NCBI RefSeq assembly: GCF_000769405.2
Contig: NZ_CP053439.1
Span: forward strand, 4,262,501-4,326,500
Direction: 5' to 3'
Source: Rhizobium brockwellii
GTDB taxonomy: Bacteria; Pseudomonadota; Alphaproteobacteria; Rhizobiales; Rhizobiaceae
Length of the DNA stretch: 64,000 nt
Shown here in pieces: positions 10,004 to 18,457 of this stretch (positions are counted from its first letter, which is position 1; each line of letters opens with the position of its first letter). A program made the translations under genes and the position numbers. The notes under the pieces are model-generated. The model worked only from the letters and a program-made list of their open reading frames with translations, was not told the origin of the DNA and made no database searches.

Positions 10004-10083
10004 CCGGATGTCGTCATGCCCTAAGGTTTTCTTGAGCCAAATGCAATAGTTTTGGCCGGAAGACGCCTGCGGCAGAAAGGTCT

Positions 10084-10171
10084 AAGCATGTCGCGCAAAA
10101 GTGTGCCGCGGTTTTGCGACGACGACATGCGGAAAACGAAAGATCTAAAGTGTGTCGCGCCACGCTCTAGA
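10084..10171. repeat. Rhizobial intergenic palindromic repeat, family A copy 1
   Basis: Contains GCATGTCG (10086-10093) and CGACATGC (10123-10130) as outer arms around CGCAAAAGTGTG and CGGTTTTGCGA. A second part (AAAGTGTGTCGCGCCACGCTCTAG) runs to the end of fbpA. The same core recurs, in inverted or degenerate form, at 21792-21896, 40335-40402 and 47862-47906. Confidence 0.7.
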
Positions 10172-11183
10172 TCAAGCCGGCGGCCGTCATCAGCTCGACG
10201 ACCTTCTTGCTGTCGAGGGTCGAAGCTTCGACCTTCGGAGCATTGAGATCGGCAAGCGGAGTGAGCTTTTCGTTGGAAGGCTCATCCTTGCCGATGGCAT
10301 ATTCATAGGAATCGCCGTCCTTGAGGACTGCCTGGCCAGCCTTGCTGGTAAGGAACTTCAGGAAAGCCTGCGCTTCCTTCATGTGCTGCGTGGACTTCAG
10401 GATGCCGCCGCCCGAAACGCTGACGAAAGCACCCGGATCCTGGTTCTTGAAGTAGTGCAGGCCGACATTCTTGCTGTTCTCGCCTGTTTTGGCCTGATCG
10501 CCGAACCAATAATAGTGATAGATAACAGCGCCTTCGACTTCGCCTGAATTGACGGCTTTCATCGCGACGCTGTTGCCCTTGTAGGGCGTGGCATTGTCTT
10601 TCAGGCCCTTCAGCCATGCCTTGGTGGCGTCTTCGCCCTTGAGCTGCAGCAGGGCGGCGACGATGGCCTGGAAGTCGGCACCGGCGGGGGCCGCACCCCA
10701 GCGGCCCTTCCAGGCTGGATCTGCCAGGTCGAGCATCGACTTCGGCAGCTTGTCTTCGGTGAGCTTCGTCTTGTCATAGGCGAAAACGGTGGTGCGGGCG
10801 GCAATGCCGGTCCACATGCCGTCAGCCGGGCGATACTGATCCGGAACCTGATCCAGCGTTTCCTTTTCGATCGGGGCAAACAGGCCCGCGCCATCGACCA
10901 GCGTCATCGCCGGTGAATTCTCGGTCAGGAATACGTCAGCTGGGGAGGCGTCGCCTTCCTGGATGATCTGGTTGGCGAACTGCATGTCGCTGCCCTGGCG
11001 CATGGTGACCTTGATGCCGGTCTCCTTGGTGAAGGCGTCGATCCATTCGCGGCCGAGGCTTTCGTGCTGGGCATTGTAAACAACGAGACCTTCGTCCTGC
11101 GCATTGGCGCTACCTGCCAGCGCGGTGGCAAAGAGAAGCGAAGCGGCAAGCGCGAGGGAAAATCGGTTAAGAGCAATGTTCAT
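10167..11183 (-). CDS. fbpA: Ferric-iron ABC importer, periplasmic binding protein (FbpA/FutA type)
   Basis: Periplasmic iron(III)-binding protein, 338 aa. The N-terminus is a typical Sec signal peptide (MNIALNRFSLALAASLLF, cleavage after the AxA near residue 27). The mature part starts DEGLVVYNAQHESL, as in FbpA/FutA proteins, with VYNAQH at the first beta strand and the family's NSPAMTLV and VIYHYYW segments; YHYYW carries a tyrosine cluster suited to ferric iron. I chose the ATG at 11183 because GGAGG precedes it and the signal peptide begins there; upstream in-frame Met codons give an implausible N-terminus. A TGA-N9-TCA iron box lies 113 bases upstream. The permease and ATPase follow downstream. 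Confidence 0.92.
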   Translation of the reverse strand: MNIALNRFSLALAASLLFATALAGSANAQDEGLVVYNAQHESLGREWIDAFTKETGIKVTMRQGSDMQFANQIIQEGDASPADVFLTENSPAMTLVDGAGLFAPIEKETLDQVPDQYRPADGMWTGIAARTTVFAYDKTKLTEDKLPKSMLDLADPAWKGRWGAAPAGADFQAIVAALLQLKGEDATKAWLKGLKDNATPYKGNSVAMKAVNSGEVEGAVIYHYYWFGDQAKTGENSKNVGLHYFKNQDPGAFVSVSGGGILKSTQHMKEAQAFLKFLTSKAGQAVLKDGDSYEYAIGKDEPSNEKLTPLADLNAPKVEASTLDSKKVVELMTAAGLI

Positions 11184-11295
11184 GATGGCCTCCGTGGCGA
11201 TGTCACCCGAGCTCTCCAAGGGCGATGAGAGGCGTATATTTTTCCTGACTGCGGATTTCAAGTTTGGCTTGGCCGGAAAAGCCATCACAATATCT

Positions 11296-11310
11296 TGACT
11301 AAATATTTCA
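11296..11310 (-). promoter_or_regulatory. RirA-type iron-responsive operator (IRO box) upstream of fbpA
   Basis: TGACTAAATATTTCA fits the TGA-N9-TCA consensus of the rhizobial RirA iron-responsive operator and lies in an AT-rich promoter-like region 113-127 bases before the fbpA start. RirA represses iron-uptake genes, including fbp/sfu-type importers, when iron is plentiful. Match to consensus is seen directly; binding is inferred. Confidence 0.65.
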
Positions 11311-11334
11311 TATTACAGGGGAATAAATCTCGAA

Positions 11335-11367
11335 TTGGCAAAAAAGGCGGCACTCCCCAGCGCCGCC
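11335..11367 (-). terminator. Rho-independent terminator after amaB
   Basis: GGCGGC (11346-11351) and GCCGCC (11362-11367) form a stem. On the minus strand it is followed by TTTTTTGCC (11337-11345), a proper U-tract. It sits 26 bases past the amaB stop and separates the lysine-catabolic operon from the iron operon. Confidence 0.75.
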
Positions 11368-11392
11368 CTCTTTTGCAGCCTTTGCAGCCGGC

Positions 11393-12931
11393 CTATTCGA
11401 CGTCGAACTTGACGCCCTGCGCAAGCGGCAGCGTCCTGCCGTAATTGATGGTGTTGGTGGAACGGCGCATATAGGCCTTCCAGGAATCCGAACCGGATTC
11501 ACGGCCGCCGCCGGTCTCCTTCTCGCCACCGAAGGCGCCGCCGATCTCGGCGCCCGATGGCCCAAGATTGACGTTGGCGATGCCGCAATCCGAGCCGCGG
11601 GCGGAGACGAAGGTTTCGGCCTCGCGCATGTCGTTGGTGAAGATCGACGACGACAGTCCCTGCGGCACGGCATTGTGCAGCGCCAGCACTTCGTCGAAGT
11701 CGCTGTACTTCATCACATAGAGGATCGGCGCGAAGGTCTCGTGCTCGACCGGACCGGTCTGATCGGGCATTTCGACAAGCGCCGGGCGAACGTAGAAGGC
11801 GTCAGTCGAACCGGTTTCGACCCGGTCGCCTCCGGTCACCGTGCCGCCGGCCGACTTCGCCTCACCAAGCGCTGCCTGCATGTTTTTAAAAGCCTGGCCG
11901 TCGATCAGCGGCCCTACAAGCGTGCCGGTCTCAAGCGGGTTGCCGATGGCGACGGAGCCGTAGGCCTTCTGCAGACGCGGCACCAGCTGGTCGTAGACGC
12001 TGTCATGGACGAAGAGACGGCGCAGCGTCGTGCAGCGCTGACCGGCCGTGCCCATGGCCGAGAAGGCGACGCCGCGCAGCGTCAAGTCGAGATCGGCGCT
12101 CGGGCAGACGATCGCCGCATTGTTGCCGCCGAGCTCGAGAATGGCGCGGGCAAAACGCTGCGACAGGCGCGGACCGACGGCACGACCCATGGCCGTCGAG
12201 CCCGTGGCCGAGACGAGTGGGATCTTCGGATGATCGACCAGCACTTCGCCCACCTCGCGGCCGCCGATGATCAGCGTCGACAGATTGGCCGGTGCGCTAC
12301 CGCCCTCGGCGACGAAACGCTTCAGCGCCTTCTCGAACAGCGCCTGCACGGCAAGCGCCGTCAACGGCGTCTTTTCCGAGGGCTTCCAGACAGTGGAATT
12401 GCCGCAGACCATCGCAAGTGCCGCATTCCACGACCAGACGGCAACCGGGAAGTTGAAGGCGGAGATGATGCCGATCACGCCGAGCGGATGCCAGCTTTCC
12501 ATCATCCGGTGCTCCGAGCGCTCAGTGGCAATCGTCAGGCCGTAGAGCTGACGGGAAAGGCCGACGGCGAAATCGCAGATGTCGATCATCTCCTGCACTT
12601 CGCCCAGACCTTCCGAAGTGATCTTGCCAACCTCGATCGAAACGAGACGGCCAAGCGCCGCCTTGGAGGCGCGCAGTTCCTCGCCCAGCAGGCGGACCAG
12701 TTCGCCGCGCTTCGGCGCCGGCACGGCACGCCATTCGAGGAAGGCCTGGTGCGCCGCTTCGATCGCTGCTTTCGTCTCGGAAACGGAATGTTCCCTGAGT
12801 TTGCCGATTTCCTTGCCGGTGACTGGCGAGGTGACGGAAAGCGCGCCGCCGTGATAGCGGCCGGCATCGACGCCGAGTTCGGCAAGCAGTTTGGCGGTTT
12901 CGGTGGCGAGATCGAGGACGGCGATGGTCAT
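11393..12931 (-). CDS. amaB: L-2-aminoadipate 6-semialdehyde dehydrogenase (ALDH7 family)
   Basis: NAD(P)-dependent aldehyde dehydrogenase, 512 aa, of the ALDH7/antiquitin group. It should oxidise aminoadipate semialdehyde (in equilibrium with piperideine-6-carboxylate) to 2-aminoadipate in lysine/pipecolate degradation. Visible motifs are the NAD-binding SAFNFPVAVW and WKPSEKTPL, catalytic Glu in LELGGNN and catalytic Cys in GTAGQRCTTLRR, with the C-terminal GGAFGGEKETGGGRESGSD loop usual in ALDH7. The start at 12931 (MTIAVLDL) is preferred to an upstream Met 13 codons earlier. It is the last gene of hglS-amaA-amaB and ends in a clear terminator. The AmaB name follows Pseudomonas putida usage and is strongly supported by both neighbours. 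Confidence 0.87.
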   Translation of the reverse strand: MTIAVLDLATETAKLLAELGVDAGRYHGGALSVTSPVTGKEIGKLREHSVSETKAAIEAAHQAFLEWRAVPAPKRGELVRLLGEELRASKAALGRLVSIEVGKITSEGLGEVQEMIDICDFAVGLSRQLYGLTIATERSEHRMMESWHPLGVIGIISAFNFPVAVWSWNAALAMVCGNSTVWKPSEKTPLTALAVQALFEKALKRFVAEGGSAPANLSTLIIGGREVGEVLVDHPKIPLVSATGSTAMGRAVGPRLSQRFARAILELGGNNAAIVCPSADLDLTLRGVAFSAMGTAGQRCTTLRRLFVHDSVYDQLVPRLQKAYGSVAIGNPLETGTLVGPLIDGQAFKNMQAALGEAKSAGGTVTGGDRVETGSTDAFYVRPALVEMPDQTGPVEHETFAPILYVMKYSDFDEVLALHNAVPQGLSSSIFTNDMREAETFVSARGSDCGIANVNLGPSGAEIGGAFGGEKETGGGRESGSDSWKAYMRRSTNTINYGRTLPLAQGVKFDVE

Positions 12932-12976
12932 TGTCGTGTTTCCAATCTTATTATTCTCAGAAGCGTGCATCGCTTT

Positions 12977-14260
12977 TCAGAAGCGGGCATCGGCGAAATG
13001 GGCGACCTGAGCACCGGCTTCGTACCATATTTCCTTGAGTGCACGGAAGCTCGGCTCGGTGGGCGAAGTCAGCGGCAGCGGCAGATCGGCTTCCGGAAGC
13101 CGGCCGAGGATATGCTCCGCCAGCGTCCGGCCGAAGACCGTACCGGGGGCAATGCCGCGGCCATTGTAACCTGAGAAACCGACGACACCAGGTGCGAATT
13201 TGTGGAAGCGCGGCAGCGCATTGTCGGTCATGCCGATCTGGCCATACCATTCAAACTCGAATTCGACATCGCCGATATCGGGGAAAAGCCGCTTCAATGC
13301 GCGTTTGGCCCAGCCCTTGTGTACGGCCAACCCGGTATTGCGCAACGCCCCGACACTGCCGAAAACGAGCCGGCCGGCCTGGTCCATGCGGAAGGAGGAA
13401 AGGATTTCCTTGGTATCCCATGCGCCTTCCCGCCCCGGCAGGATCGACTGACGCAGATTGTGGCCGAGCGGCACGGTGGCGAAATTGAAATAGGGCAGAT
13501 GCACCTGTTCGCTGCGCACCTGCTCCCACGGACCGGTGCTGTAGGCATCCGTTGCGACAATGATCCACTCGGCGCTGACTTCGCCGCTTGATGTCTTCAC
13601 GGTCCAGCGGCTGCCATTGCGCTCCGTTGCGATGACCGGGCTGGACGTATGAATGGCGACGCCGGCTTTGACGGCGGCATGGGCAAGGCCGCGCGCATAG
13701 GCAAGTGGCTGCAGCGTGCCGGCGCGTTTGTCGAGCAGCGAACCTGTATAGGCATCGCTGCCGATGCGTTTTGTCGTTTCCGCCGCGTCGAGTAGCGTCA
13801 CGGCTGCACCGCGGGCAGACCATTGCGCCGCGCGATCCTCGATCTCCTTCAGCCCGTCCGCGCCGACCGCGCAATGCAGCGTGCCGTTCCGTTCGAGTTC
13901 GCAGGCAATCTGATGTTTGTCGATCAGCTCCATGACGAGCTTCGGCGCATTGCCGAGCAGATCGAGCAGACGTTCGCCATGCACCGGGCCGAGCACGCCA
14001 GGCAGATCGTTCGGCATCACCCACATGCCGGCATTGATCAGCCCGACATTGCGCCCAGCACCGCCGAAGCCGATTTCCTTCGCCTCCAGCAGCACCACCT
14101 TTGACCCGGCTTCGGCAAGATGCAGGGCGGAAGAGAGGCCGGTGTAGCCACCGCCGACGATGACGACATCGGCCGATACCGCGCCTTCGAGAGGCGAGGT
14201 CGTCGGCGCTTCGGGCGCTGTCTTTTCCCAGAGGCCGTGGGAGCGCGGATCATTCAGCAT
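12977..14260 (-). CDS. amaA: FAD-dependent oxidoreductase, probable L-pipecolate oxidase (AmaA-like)
   Basis: 427-aa flavoprotein of the D-amino-acid oxidase (DAO) superfamily. The N-terminal FAD-binding Rossmann motif is DVVIVGGGYTGLSSALHLAE near residue 30, followed by VVLLEAKEIGFGGAGRN, the usual second flavin-contact region. The C-terminus carries GFSGYNGRGIAPGT, a flavin-binding motif of this family. In P. putida the homologous AmaA oxidises L-pipecolate to piperideine-6-carboxylate, which AmaB then dehydrogenates. Here the gene lies between hglS and amaB on one strand, 68 bases after hglS and 45 before amaB. Related enzymes oxidise gamma-glutamylputrescine (PuuB) or sarcosine, so the substrate is deduced from context. 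Confidence 0.8.
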   Translation of the reverse strand: MLNDPRSHGLWEKTAPEAPTTSPLEGAVSADVVIVGGGYTGLSSALHLAEAGSKVVLLEAKEIGFGGAGRNVGLINAGMWVMPNDLPGVLGPVHGERLLDLLGNAPKLVMELIDKHQIACELERNGTLHCAVGADGLKEIEDRAAQWSARGAAVTLLDAAETTKRIGSDAYTGSLLDKRAGTLQPLAYARGLAHAAVKAGVAIHTSSPVIATERNGSRWTVKTSSGEVSAEWIIVATDAYSTGPWEQVRSEQVHLPYFNFATVPLGHNLRQSILPGREGAWDTKEILSSFRMDQAGRLVFGSVGALRNTGLAVHKGWAKRALKRLFPDIGDVEFEFEWYGQIGMTDNALPRFHKFAPGVVGFSGYNGRGIAPGTVFGRTLAEHILGRLPEADLPLPLTSPTEPSFRALKEIWYEAGAQVAHFADARF

Positions 14261-14328
14261 GGCTCAGTCCGATCAGAGCGAAATCGCGGATACTCTAATG
14301 CATAAAAGAAAGTGTTGAACCTGCCATT

Positions 14329-15741
14329 TCACGCAACGGTCTTCAGCGGCAGGCCCGCAAGGCCGAGCGCGGCCAGCGCCGAATCCAGCGATGCAGACTG
14401 GCGTTCGGCGTAAAGTGCCAACTCGTCCTGAACGGTAGCACCCAGTGCTGCCTCGAAGGCGTCACGGTTCGAGCGGGTCGCGTAGTTCTGCTGCTGGTCG
14501 GTGCCGAGGTTCGACTGGAAGATGCCGGCCGCGCTGACGGGCAGGAAGTCTTCGTAGACGATCGGGGTGAAGGCGAGGTAACCCTTGGCGATCAGCGCCT
14601 CCGGATCGCTGGACAGCCTGCTGCCGGCCGCGGCGGCAATGCCCGCAGGCGTCGCGGCATAACGGAAGAAGGCCAGACCCTCGTCGCGCAACTCACCCCA
14701 GCTGTCCGGCAGTGCCTTGAAACGCGCGGCAAGTTCATCGTCGTAGGCGCCGGCCTTGGCGCCGCCGGCGCCGACCTGCACCTCGCCGCGAACCGAGGCG
14801 AGCAGCTGGTCGTAGAGCGCCCGGCCCTTTGCCGTCAGCGCCACGCCGCGCTGTTCGATTTCCCCGAAGCGGGCGGTATGCGTCCCTTGAATCCCACTGT
14901 CATCACCGGAAAAGGCGATCGTTTCCTCCAGCGCCTTGAAACTCGTCTGTCGCAGCAGGATATCGCAATGACGGCGCGGCGGCCCTTCGATGACAGCCTT
15001 CGGCGTGATGCCGCGTTCCGGCATGCGGGCCTGGACCGCGTCGATATCGAGCGTGCGCGGCGTCAGATGGTTGATGTGCGGTCCCTTGAAGCTGACGACG
15101 TCGGCGATCAGCCGATGCGCATCGTGCAGCCGCTTGTAGGTTTCGGCGCTGACCGTCGCTTCGCCATGCCAGCGGAAGGTTTCCAGCGCCTCGGCGACGA
15201 ATTCCGTCGCCTCTGCATCGGTCAGGCCGCCGTTCTGCTCGTGGCGCTCGATCAGCGTGACGGCGCGCGGCGTATAGATCCGCCGTTTCGCCAGAATGGC
15301 TTCGGCTTCGCCGCGCAACCCCTCGTCCTCGATCAGCTCCAATCGCAGCAGCGAGGTGAAGACCCGGAATGGATTGACGTTGAGCGCTGCCTCGTCGATC
15401 GGCCGGAAGCTGGTGGAATGAACCGGCACACCGGCGACCGAAAGATCGTAATAGCCGACCGGGCGCATGCCCATGACCGCAAACAGCCGGCGGATGGTGA
15501 AAAGCTCGTCTGCCGTACCGAGCCGGATGGCGCCGTGACGCTCGACATCGATGCGCTCCAGCTCGCCGGCTTGGGCCAGGCGATCGCGCAGATTGGGATC
15601 GTTTTCGAGGCAGCCGGCATTCACATCCGCCACCAGTTCGATCAGCGTGCCGTATTGCGGCACCTCCGCCCGGTACATCTGCGACATCGCCTCGGTGAAC
15701 AGCGATCGGATGCGGTCTGGGGAAACGAAGGCTTGCGGCAT
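14329..15741 (-). CDS. hglS: 2-oxoadipate dioxygenase/decarboxylase (HglS, DUF1338)
   Basis: 470-aa protein of the DUF1338/VOC family. The P. putida enzyme HglS converts 2-oxoadipate to D-2-hydroxyglutarate and CO2 using Fe(II) and O2. Metal-ligand candidates are His in VPVHSTSFRP, His in GPHINHLTPR and a later acidic residue. The RTLDID segment and the C-terminal SRLSSDPEALIAKGYL region also fit the family. The ATG at 15741 has GGAG at ideal spacing; an ATG 18 bases upstream does not. As first gene of hglS-amaA-amaB it lies downstream of a dyad shared with the divergent LysR gene. An aminotransferase making 2-oxoadipate from aminoadipate is not in the cluster and must be elsewhere. Confidence 0.85.
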   Translation of the reverse strand: MPQAFVSPDRIRSLFTEAMSQMYRAEVPQYGTLIELVADVNAGCLENDPNLRDRLAQAGELERIDVERHGAIRLGTADELFTIRRLFAVMGMRPVGYYDLSVAGVPVHSTSFRPIDEAALNVNPFRVFTSLLRLELIEDEGLRGEAEAILAKRRIYTPRAVTLIERHEQNGGLTDAEATEFVAEALETFRWHGEATVSAETYKRLHDAHRLIADVVSFKGPHINHLTPRTLDIDAVQARMPERGITPKAVIEGPPRRHCDILLRQTSFKALEETIAFSGDDSGIQGTHTARFGEIEQRGVALTAKGRALYDQLLASVRGEVQVGAGGAKAGAYDDELAARFKALPDSWGELRDEGLAFFRYAATPAGIAAAAGSRLSSDPEALIAKGYLAFTPIVYEDFLPVSAAGIFQSNLGTDQQQNYATRSNRDAFEAALGATVQDELALYAERQSASLDSALAALGLAGLPLKTVA

Positions 15742-15811
15742 TGGGAAACTCCGGATCATTCCGTTTTTGCAGGATGAACCTCTTTACACGCGCGACAAAC
15801 CCGCAAATATC

Positions 15812-15828
15812 GCTATTTCGGAAATAGC
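15812..15828. promoter_or_regulatory. LysR-type operator (T-N11-A dyad) in the hglS/lysR spacer
   Basis: GCTATTT, CGG, AAATAGC form a perfect 7-bp inverted repeat containing TATTTCGGAAATA, a T-N11-A LysR site. It lies in the 102-base divergent spacer, 16 bases before the LysR start and about 71 bases before hglS. A related half-site (TTCTGAAACGGAA) follows at once. It probably serves both autoregulation and control of the catabolic operon. Confidence 0.6.
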
Positions 15829-15843
15829 CCATTCTGAAACGGA

Positions 15844-16752
15844 ATGACCATGCTGACGTCTAGACGTTTTCTGCCATCGATTTCGCATCTCGCCGCCTTC
15901 GAGGCGGTTGCCCGCACCGGCAGCGTGACCGCAGCGGCGCGCGAACTCGATCTGACGCAGAGCGCCGTCAGCCGCCAGGTGAGCGCGCTGGAGGAGCAGC
16001 TCGGCGTCGAGCTCTTCCTGCGCGAACGCCAGACCATGCGGCTGACGCTTGCCGGCGACGGATATGCCCGCGAGATTCGCGAGGCGCTGCGGCGGATATC
16101 GAGCGCCTCGCTGAACCTGCGCGCCAATCCGCATGGCGGCACGCTCAATCTCGCCATCCTGCCGACCTTCGGCACGCGCTGGCTGGCGCCGCGCCTGGGG
16201 CGCTTTCTCGCCGCCAATGCCGGCGTGACCATCAATCTGGTGACCCGGCTTTCCCCGTTCGATTTCCGCCTCGATTCGATCGACGCCGCCATCCATTTCG
16301 GCCACCCGCACTGGCCGGGCGCCGAACTCGCGCTTCTGATGTCGGAGCGCACGGTGCCGGCCTGCAGTCCGAATTTTCTCAAGCGATACGCGATCAAAGC
16401 GTCGGAGGATCTGCTCGCCGTTCCGCTTCTGCACCTGACGACGCGTCCTGACGCCTGGGAGCAATGGTTCGCCGGCAATGGCGTTTCCTTCGAAAGCGTG
16501 CACGGCATGCTCTTCGACCAGTTCGCCACGGCCGCGCAGGCGGCAATCGCCGGTCTCGGCGTCGCCCTGTTGCCGACATTCCTGATGCAGGAGGAGATCA
16601 GGCGCGGCGATCTCGTCGCCGCTGTCGACCGTGAAATGGAAAGCCGCGAGCGCTATTATCTCGCGTTTCCGCCCGAGCGCGCCGATTATGCGCCACTTGC
16701 CGCCTTTCGCGACTGGATCGTCGCCGAAGCGACCGCCAATCCGACTGCGTGA
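15844..16752 (+). CDS. LysR-family transcriptional regulator of the lysine-catabolic operon
   Basis: 302-aa LysR-type regulator. The N-terminal winged helix-turn-helix is clear (LAAFEAVARTGSVTAAARELDLTQSAVSRQVSALEEQLG, residues about 18-52). A type-2 periplasmic-binding-like effector domain follows. It is divergently transcribed from hglS-amaA-amaB and shares a T-N11-A dyad with it, the standard layout for a LysR protein controlling its neighbour. The effector is probably a pathway intermediate such as aminoadipate or 2-oxoadipate, but the sequence does not show which. The N-terminus resembles the GcvA/TrpI subgroup of LysR proteins. The ATG at 15850 is an alternative start. Confidence 0.88.
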   Translation: MTMLTSRRFLPSISHLAAFEAVARTGSVTAAARELDLTQSAVSRQVSALEEQLGVELFLRERQTMRLTLAGDGYAREIREALRRISSASLNLRANPHGGTLNLAILPTFGTRWLAPRLGRFLAANAGVTINLVTRLSPFDFRLDSIDAAIHFGHPHWPGAELALLMSERTVPACSPNFLKRYAIKASEDLLAVPLLHLTTRPDAWEQWFAGNGVSFESVHGMLFDQFATAAQAAIAGLGVALLPTFLMQEEIRRGDLVAAVDREMESRERYYLAFPPERADYAPLAAFRDWIVAEATANPTA

Positions 16753-16820
16753 CGAACGGCTTGCATCGGCAGGGCGCTTTCGACCATTATGCGATCCAAA
16801 CAACTTTGCAGGAAATCTCC

Positions 16821-17057
16821 ATGAAGCCGATCTTCGTCCAGCTCCAATGCGCACCCGGCAAGACCTATGATGTCGCCGACGCCATCTACCAGACCGAACT
16901 GGTCTCGGAGCTCTATTCGACCAGCGGCGACTACGATCTGCTGCTGAAGGTCTATATCGAGGAAGGCCAGGATATCGGCAAATTCATCAACGACAACATC
17001 GCCAATATTCCCGGCATCGTCCGCTCGCTGACGACGCTGACCTTCAAGGCCTTCTGA
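16821..17057 (+). CDS. Stand-alone Lrp/AsnC ligand-binding (RAM) domain protein
   Basis: 78-aa protein that corresponds only to the RAM (regulation of amino acid metabolism) domain of Lrp/AsnC regulators: MKPIFVQLQCAPGKTYDVAD, then SELYSTSGDYDLLLKVY and PGIVRSLTTLTFKAF. There is no helix-turn-helix. The ATG at 16821 has AGGAA upstream and matches the domain boundary; a longer frame starts at 16749 but adds non-homologous residues. Such single-domain proteins form octamers or decamers that bind amino acids. Placed 68 bases after the LysR gene of a lysine-catabolic cluster, it may sense lysine-pathway metabolites or partner a full-length Lrp protein. That role is inference. Confidence 0.85.
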   Translation: MKPIFVQLQCAPGKTYDVADAIYQTELVSELYSTSGDYDLLLKVYIEEGQDIGKFINDNIANIPGIVRSLTTLTFKAF

Positions 17058-17204
17058 ATTCCCGTCAGACGCGGTTAACCTTTTTCGCGAAGAATACGCT
17101 TTGCCGGGTGCTGCCTAAACCGCACCTTAACGCGAGACATGTCTGGTCGTTGTTATCACGGGCTCGCGTCAGCGCGGGCCGGCATGTGCAACGATAGGTG
17201 GAAA

Positions 17205-18383
17205 ATGTCGATCGTCGAGGCAGAGAGGGTGCGCGCGAAGCCGCAGTTGGAAACGGCCCCGCTGATCGTCCATGTCGTGCGCCAGTTCCTGCCCAATCGC
17301 GGCGGCCTGGAAGACGTGGTCGCCAATCTCGCCCGCCAGACCGTGCGCCGCGGTTATCGCGTGCGTGTCGTCACGCTGGATTCGCTCTTCACCGCGCCTG
17401 AAGACAAGCTGCCGCTTCGCGAAGATATCGACGGCATCGAGGTGGTGCGCATTCCCTGGTTCGGCACCAGCCGTTATCCGCTGGCACCGCAGGTTTTCCG
17501 CCATCTCGCCGATGCCGACCTCGTCCATGTCCATGCCATCGACTTCTTCTTCGACGCGCTCGCCTGGGGCCGGCTGCTGCACGGCAAGCCGATGATCGTC
17601 ACCACCCATGGCGGCTTTTTCCACACGCGGAAATACGCGACGATCAAGAAGATCTGGTTCCGGACATTGACCCGTACTTCGGCGATGGCCTACCGCCGCG
17701 TCGTCTGCTGCAGCGCCTCCGACCTCAAGCAGTTTTCCGAGATCGTGCCCGACAGCCTCCTGATCGAAAACGGCGCCGATATCGGCAAGTTTGCCGACAC
17801 CGCTTCACGCCGGGCAAAGCGCCGCATCGTCACGATCGGCCGGTTCTCGGTGAACAAGCGCATCGACCATCTGCTCGATGCGATGGCCGCGCTGAAGACC
17901 CGCGACCCGGAATGGCATCTCGACATCGTCGGCGCCGAATCCGACCTGAACCGGGCGGATGTCGAAGGCGCAATCGAAAGCCGCCAACTTTCCGGGCGCG
18001 TCACTGTGCATGTGTCGCCGGAAAACGACACCATCCGGCGCATCATCGCAGAAGCCTCGATTTTCGCCTCCGCCTCGGAATATGAAGGTTTCGGCCTGGT
18101 GGCGCTGGAGGCGATGAGCGCCGGCCTCCTGCCGGTGCTGAACGCCAACGATGCCTTTGCGACGCTTGCCGCCCGCCATCCCGTTCTCATGCTTGCCGAT
18201 TTCACCAATCCTGAGAGCGCCGCCACGGCGATCGAAACTGCCTATGAAGGCCTTTCGCGCCAGCCGGAGACCGTTCGCACCGAGCTTCTCGACGCCGCCC
18301 GCGGCTATTCCTGGGATATCGTCGCCGGACGTTATATCGATCTCTACAGATCGCTTGATGTCAGCGCCGCAGAAAGCATCTGA
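17205..18383 (+). CDS. Glycosyltransferase, GT4 family (group 1)
   Basis: 392-aa retaining glycosyltransferase with GT-B fold. The N-terminal acceptor domain starts IVHVVRQFLPNRGGLEDVVANLAR, where the GG loop is typical of GT4. The C-terminal donor domain shows TIGRFSVNKRIDHLLDAM and the nucleotide-sugar motif SASEYEGFGLVALEAMSAG (E-x7-E). I set the start at the ATG at 17205 because AGGTGG precedes it; a longer frame from 17139 adds 22 residues of unlikely sequence. It converges on the flippase-hydrolase gene and probably acts in the same glycan pathway as the 18458-28998 operon. The donor sugar cannot be told. Confidence 0.88.
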   Translation: MSIVEAERVRAKPQLETAPLIVHVVRQFLPNRGGLEDVVANLARQTVRRGYRVRVVTLDSLFTAPEDKLPLREDIDGIEVVRIPWFGTSRYPLAPQVFRHLADADLVHVHAIDFFFDALAWGRLLHGKPMIVTTHGGFFHTRKYATIKKIWFRTLTRTSAMAYRRVVCCSASDLKQFSEIVPDSLLIENGADIGKFADTASRRAKRRIVTIGRFSVNKRIDHLLDAMAALKTRDPEWHLDIVGAESDLNRADVEGAIESRQLSGRVTVHVSPENDTIRRIIAEASIFASASEYEGFGLVALEAMSAGLLPVLNANDAFATLAARHPVLMLADFTNPESAATAIETAYEGLSRQPETVRTELLDAARGYSWDIVAGRYIDLYRSLDVSAAESI

Positions 18384-18401
18384 TCCTGTCTTCCTGCCGC
18401 A

Positions 18402-18446
18402 TAAGCGCTACAGCATTGCGCGGTGTGAAAAGACGCGCGGCGCTGT
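18402..18446. repeat. Rhizobial palindromic repeat, family C copy 1
   Basis: GCGCTACAGC and GCGCTGTA arms surround GCGCGGTGTGAAAAGACGCGCG. It belongs to the same family as the perfect hairpin at 35994-36025 and fills the spacer between two convergent genes, where it may help terminate transcription. Confidence 0.6.
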
Positions 18447-18457
18447 AAAATCCCCAG

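Noticed and set aside
11675..13174. 499-codon frame on the plus strand
   Set aside because: Antisense to amaB and the end of amaA; no recognisable protein features.
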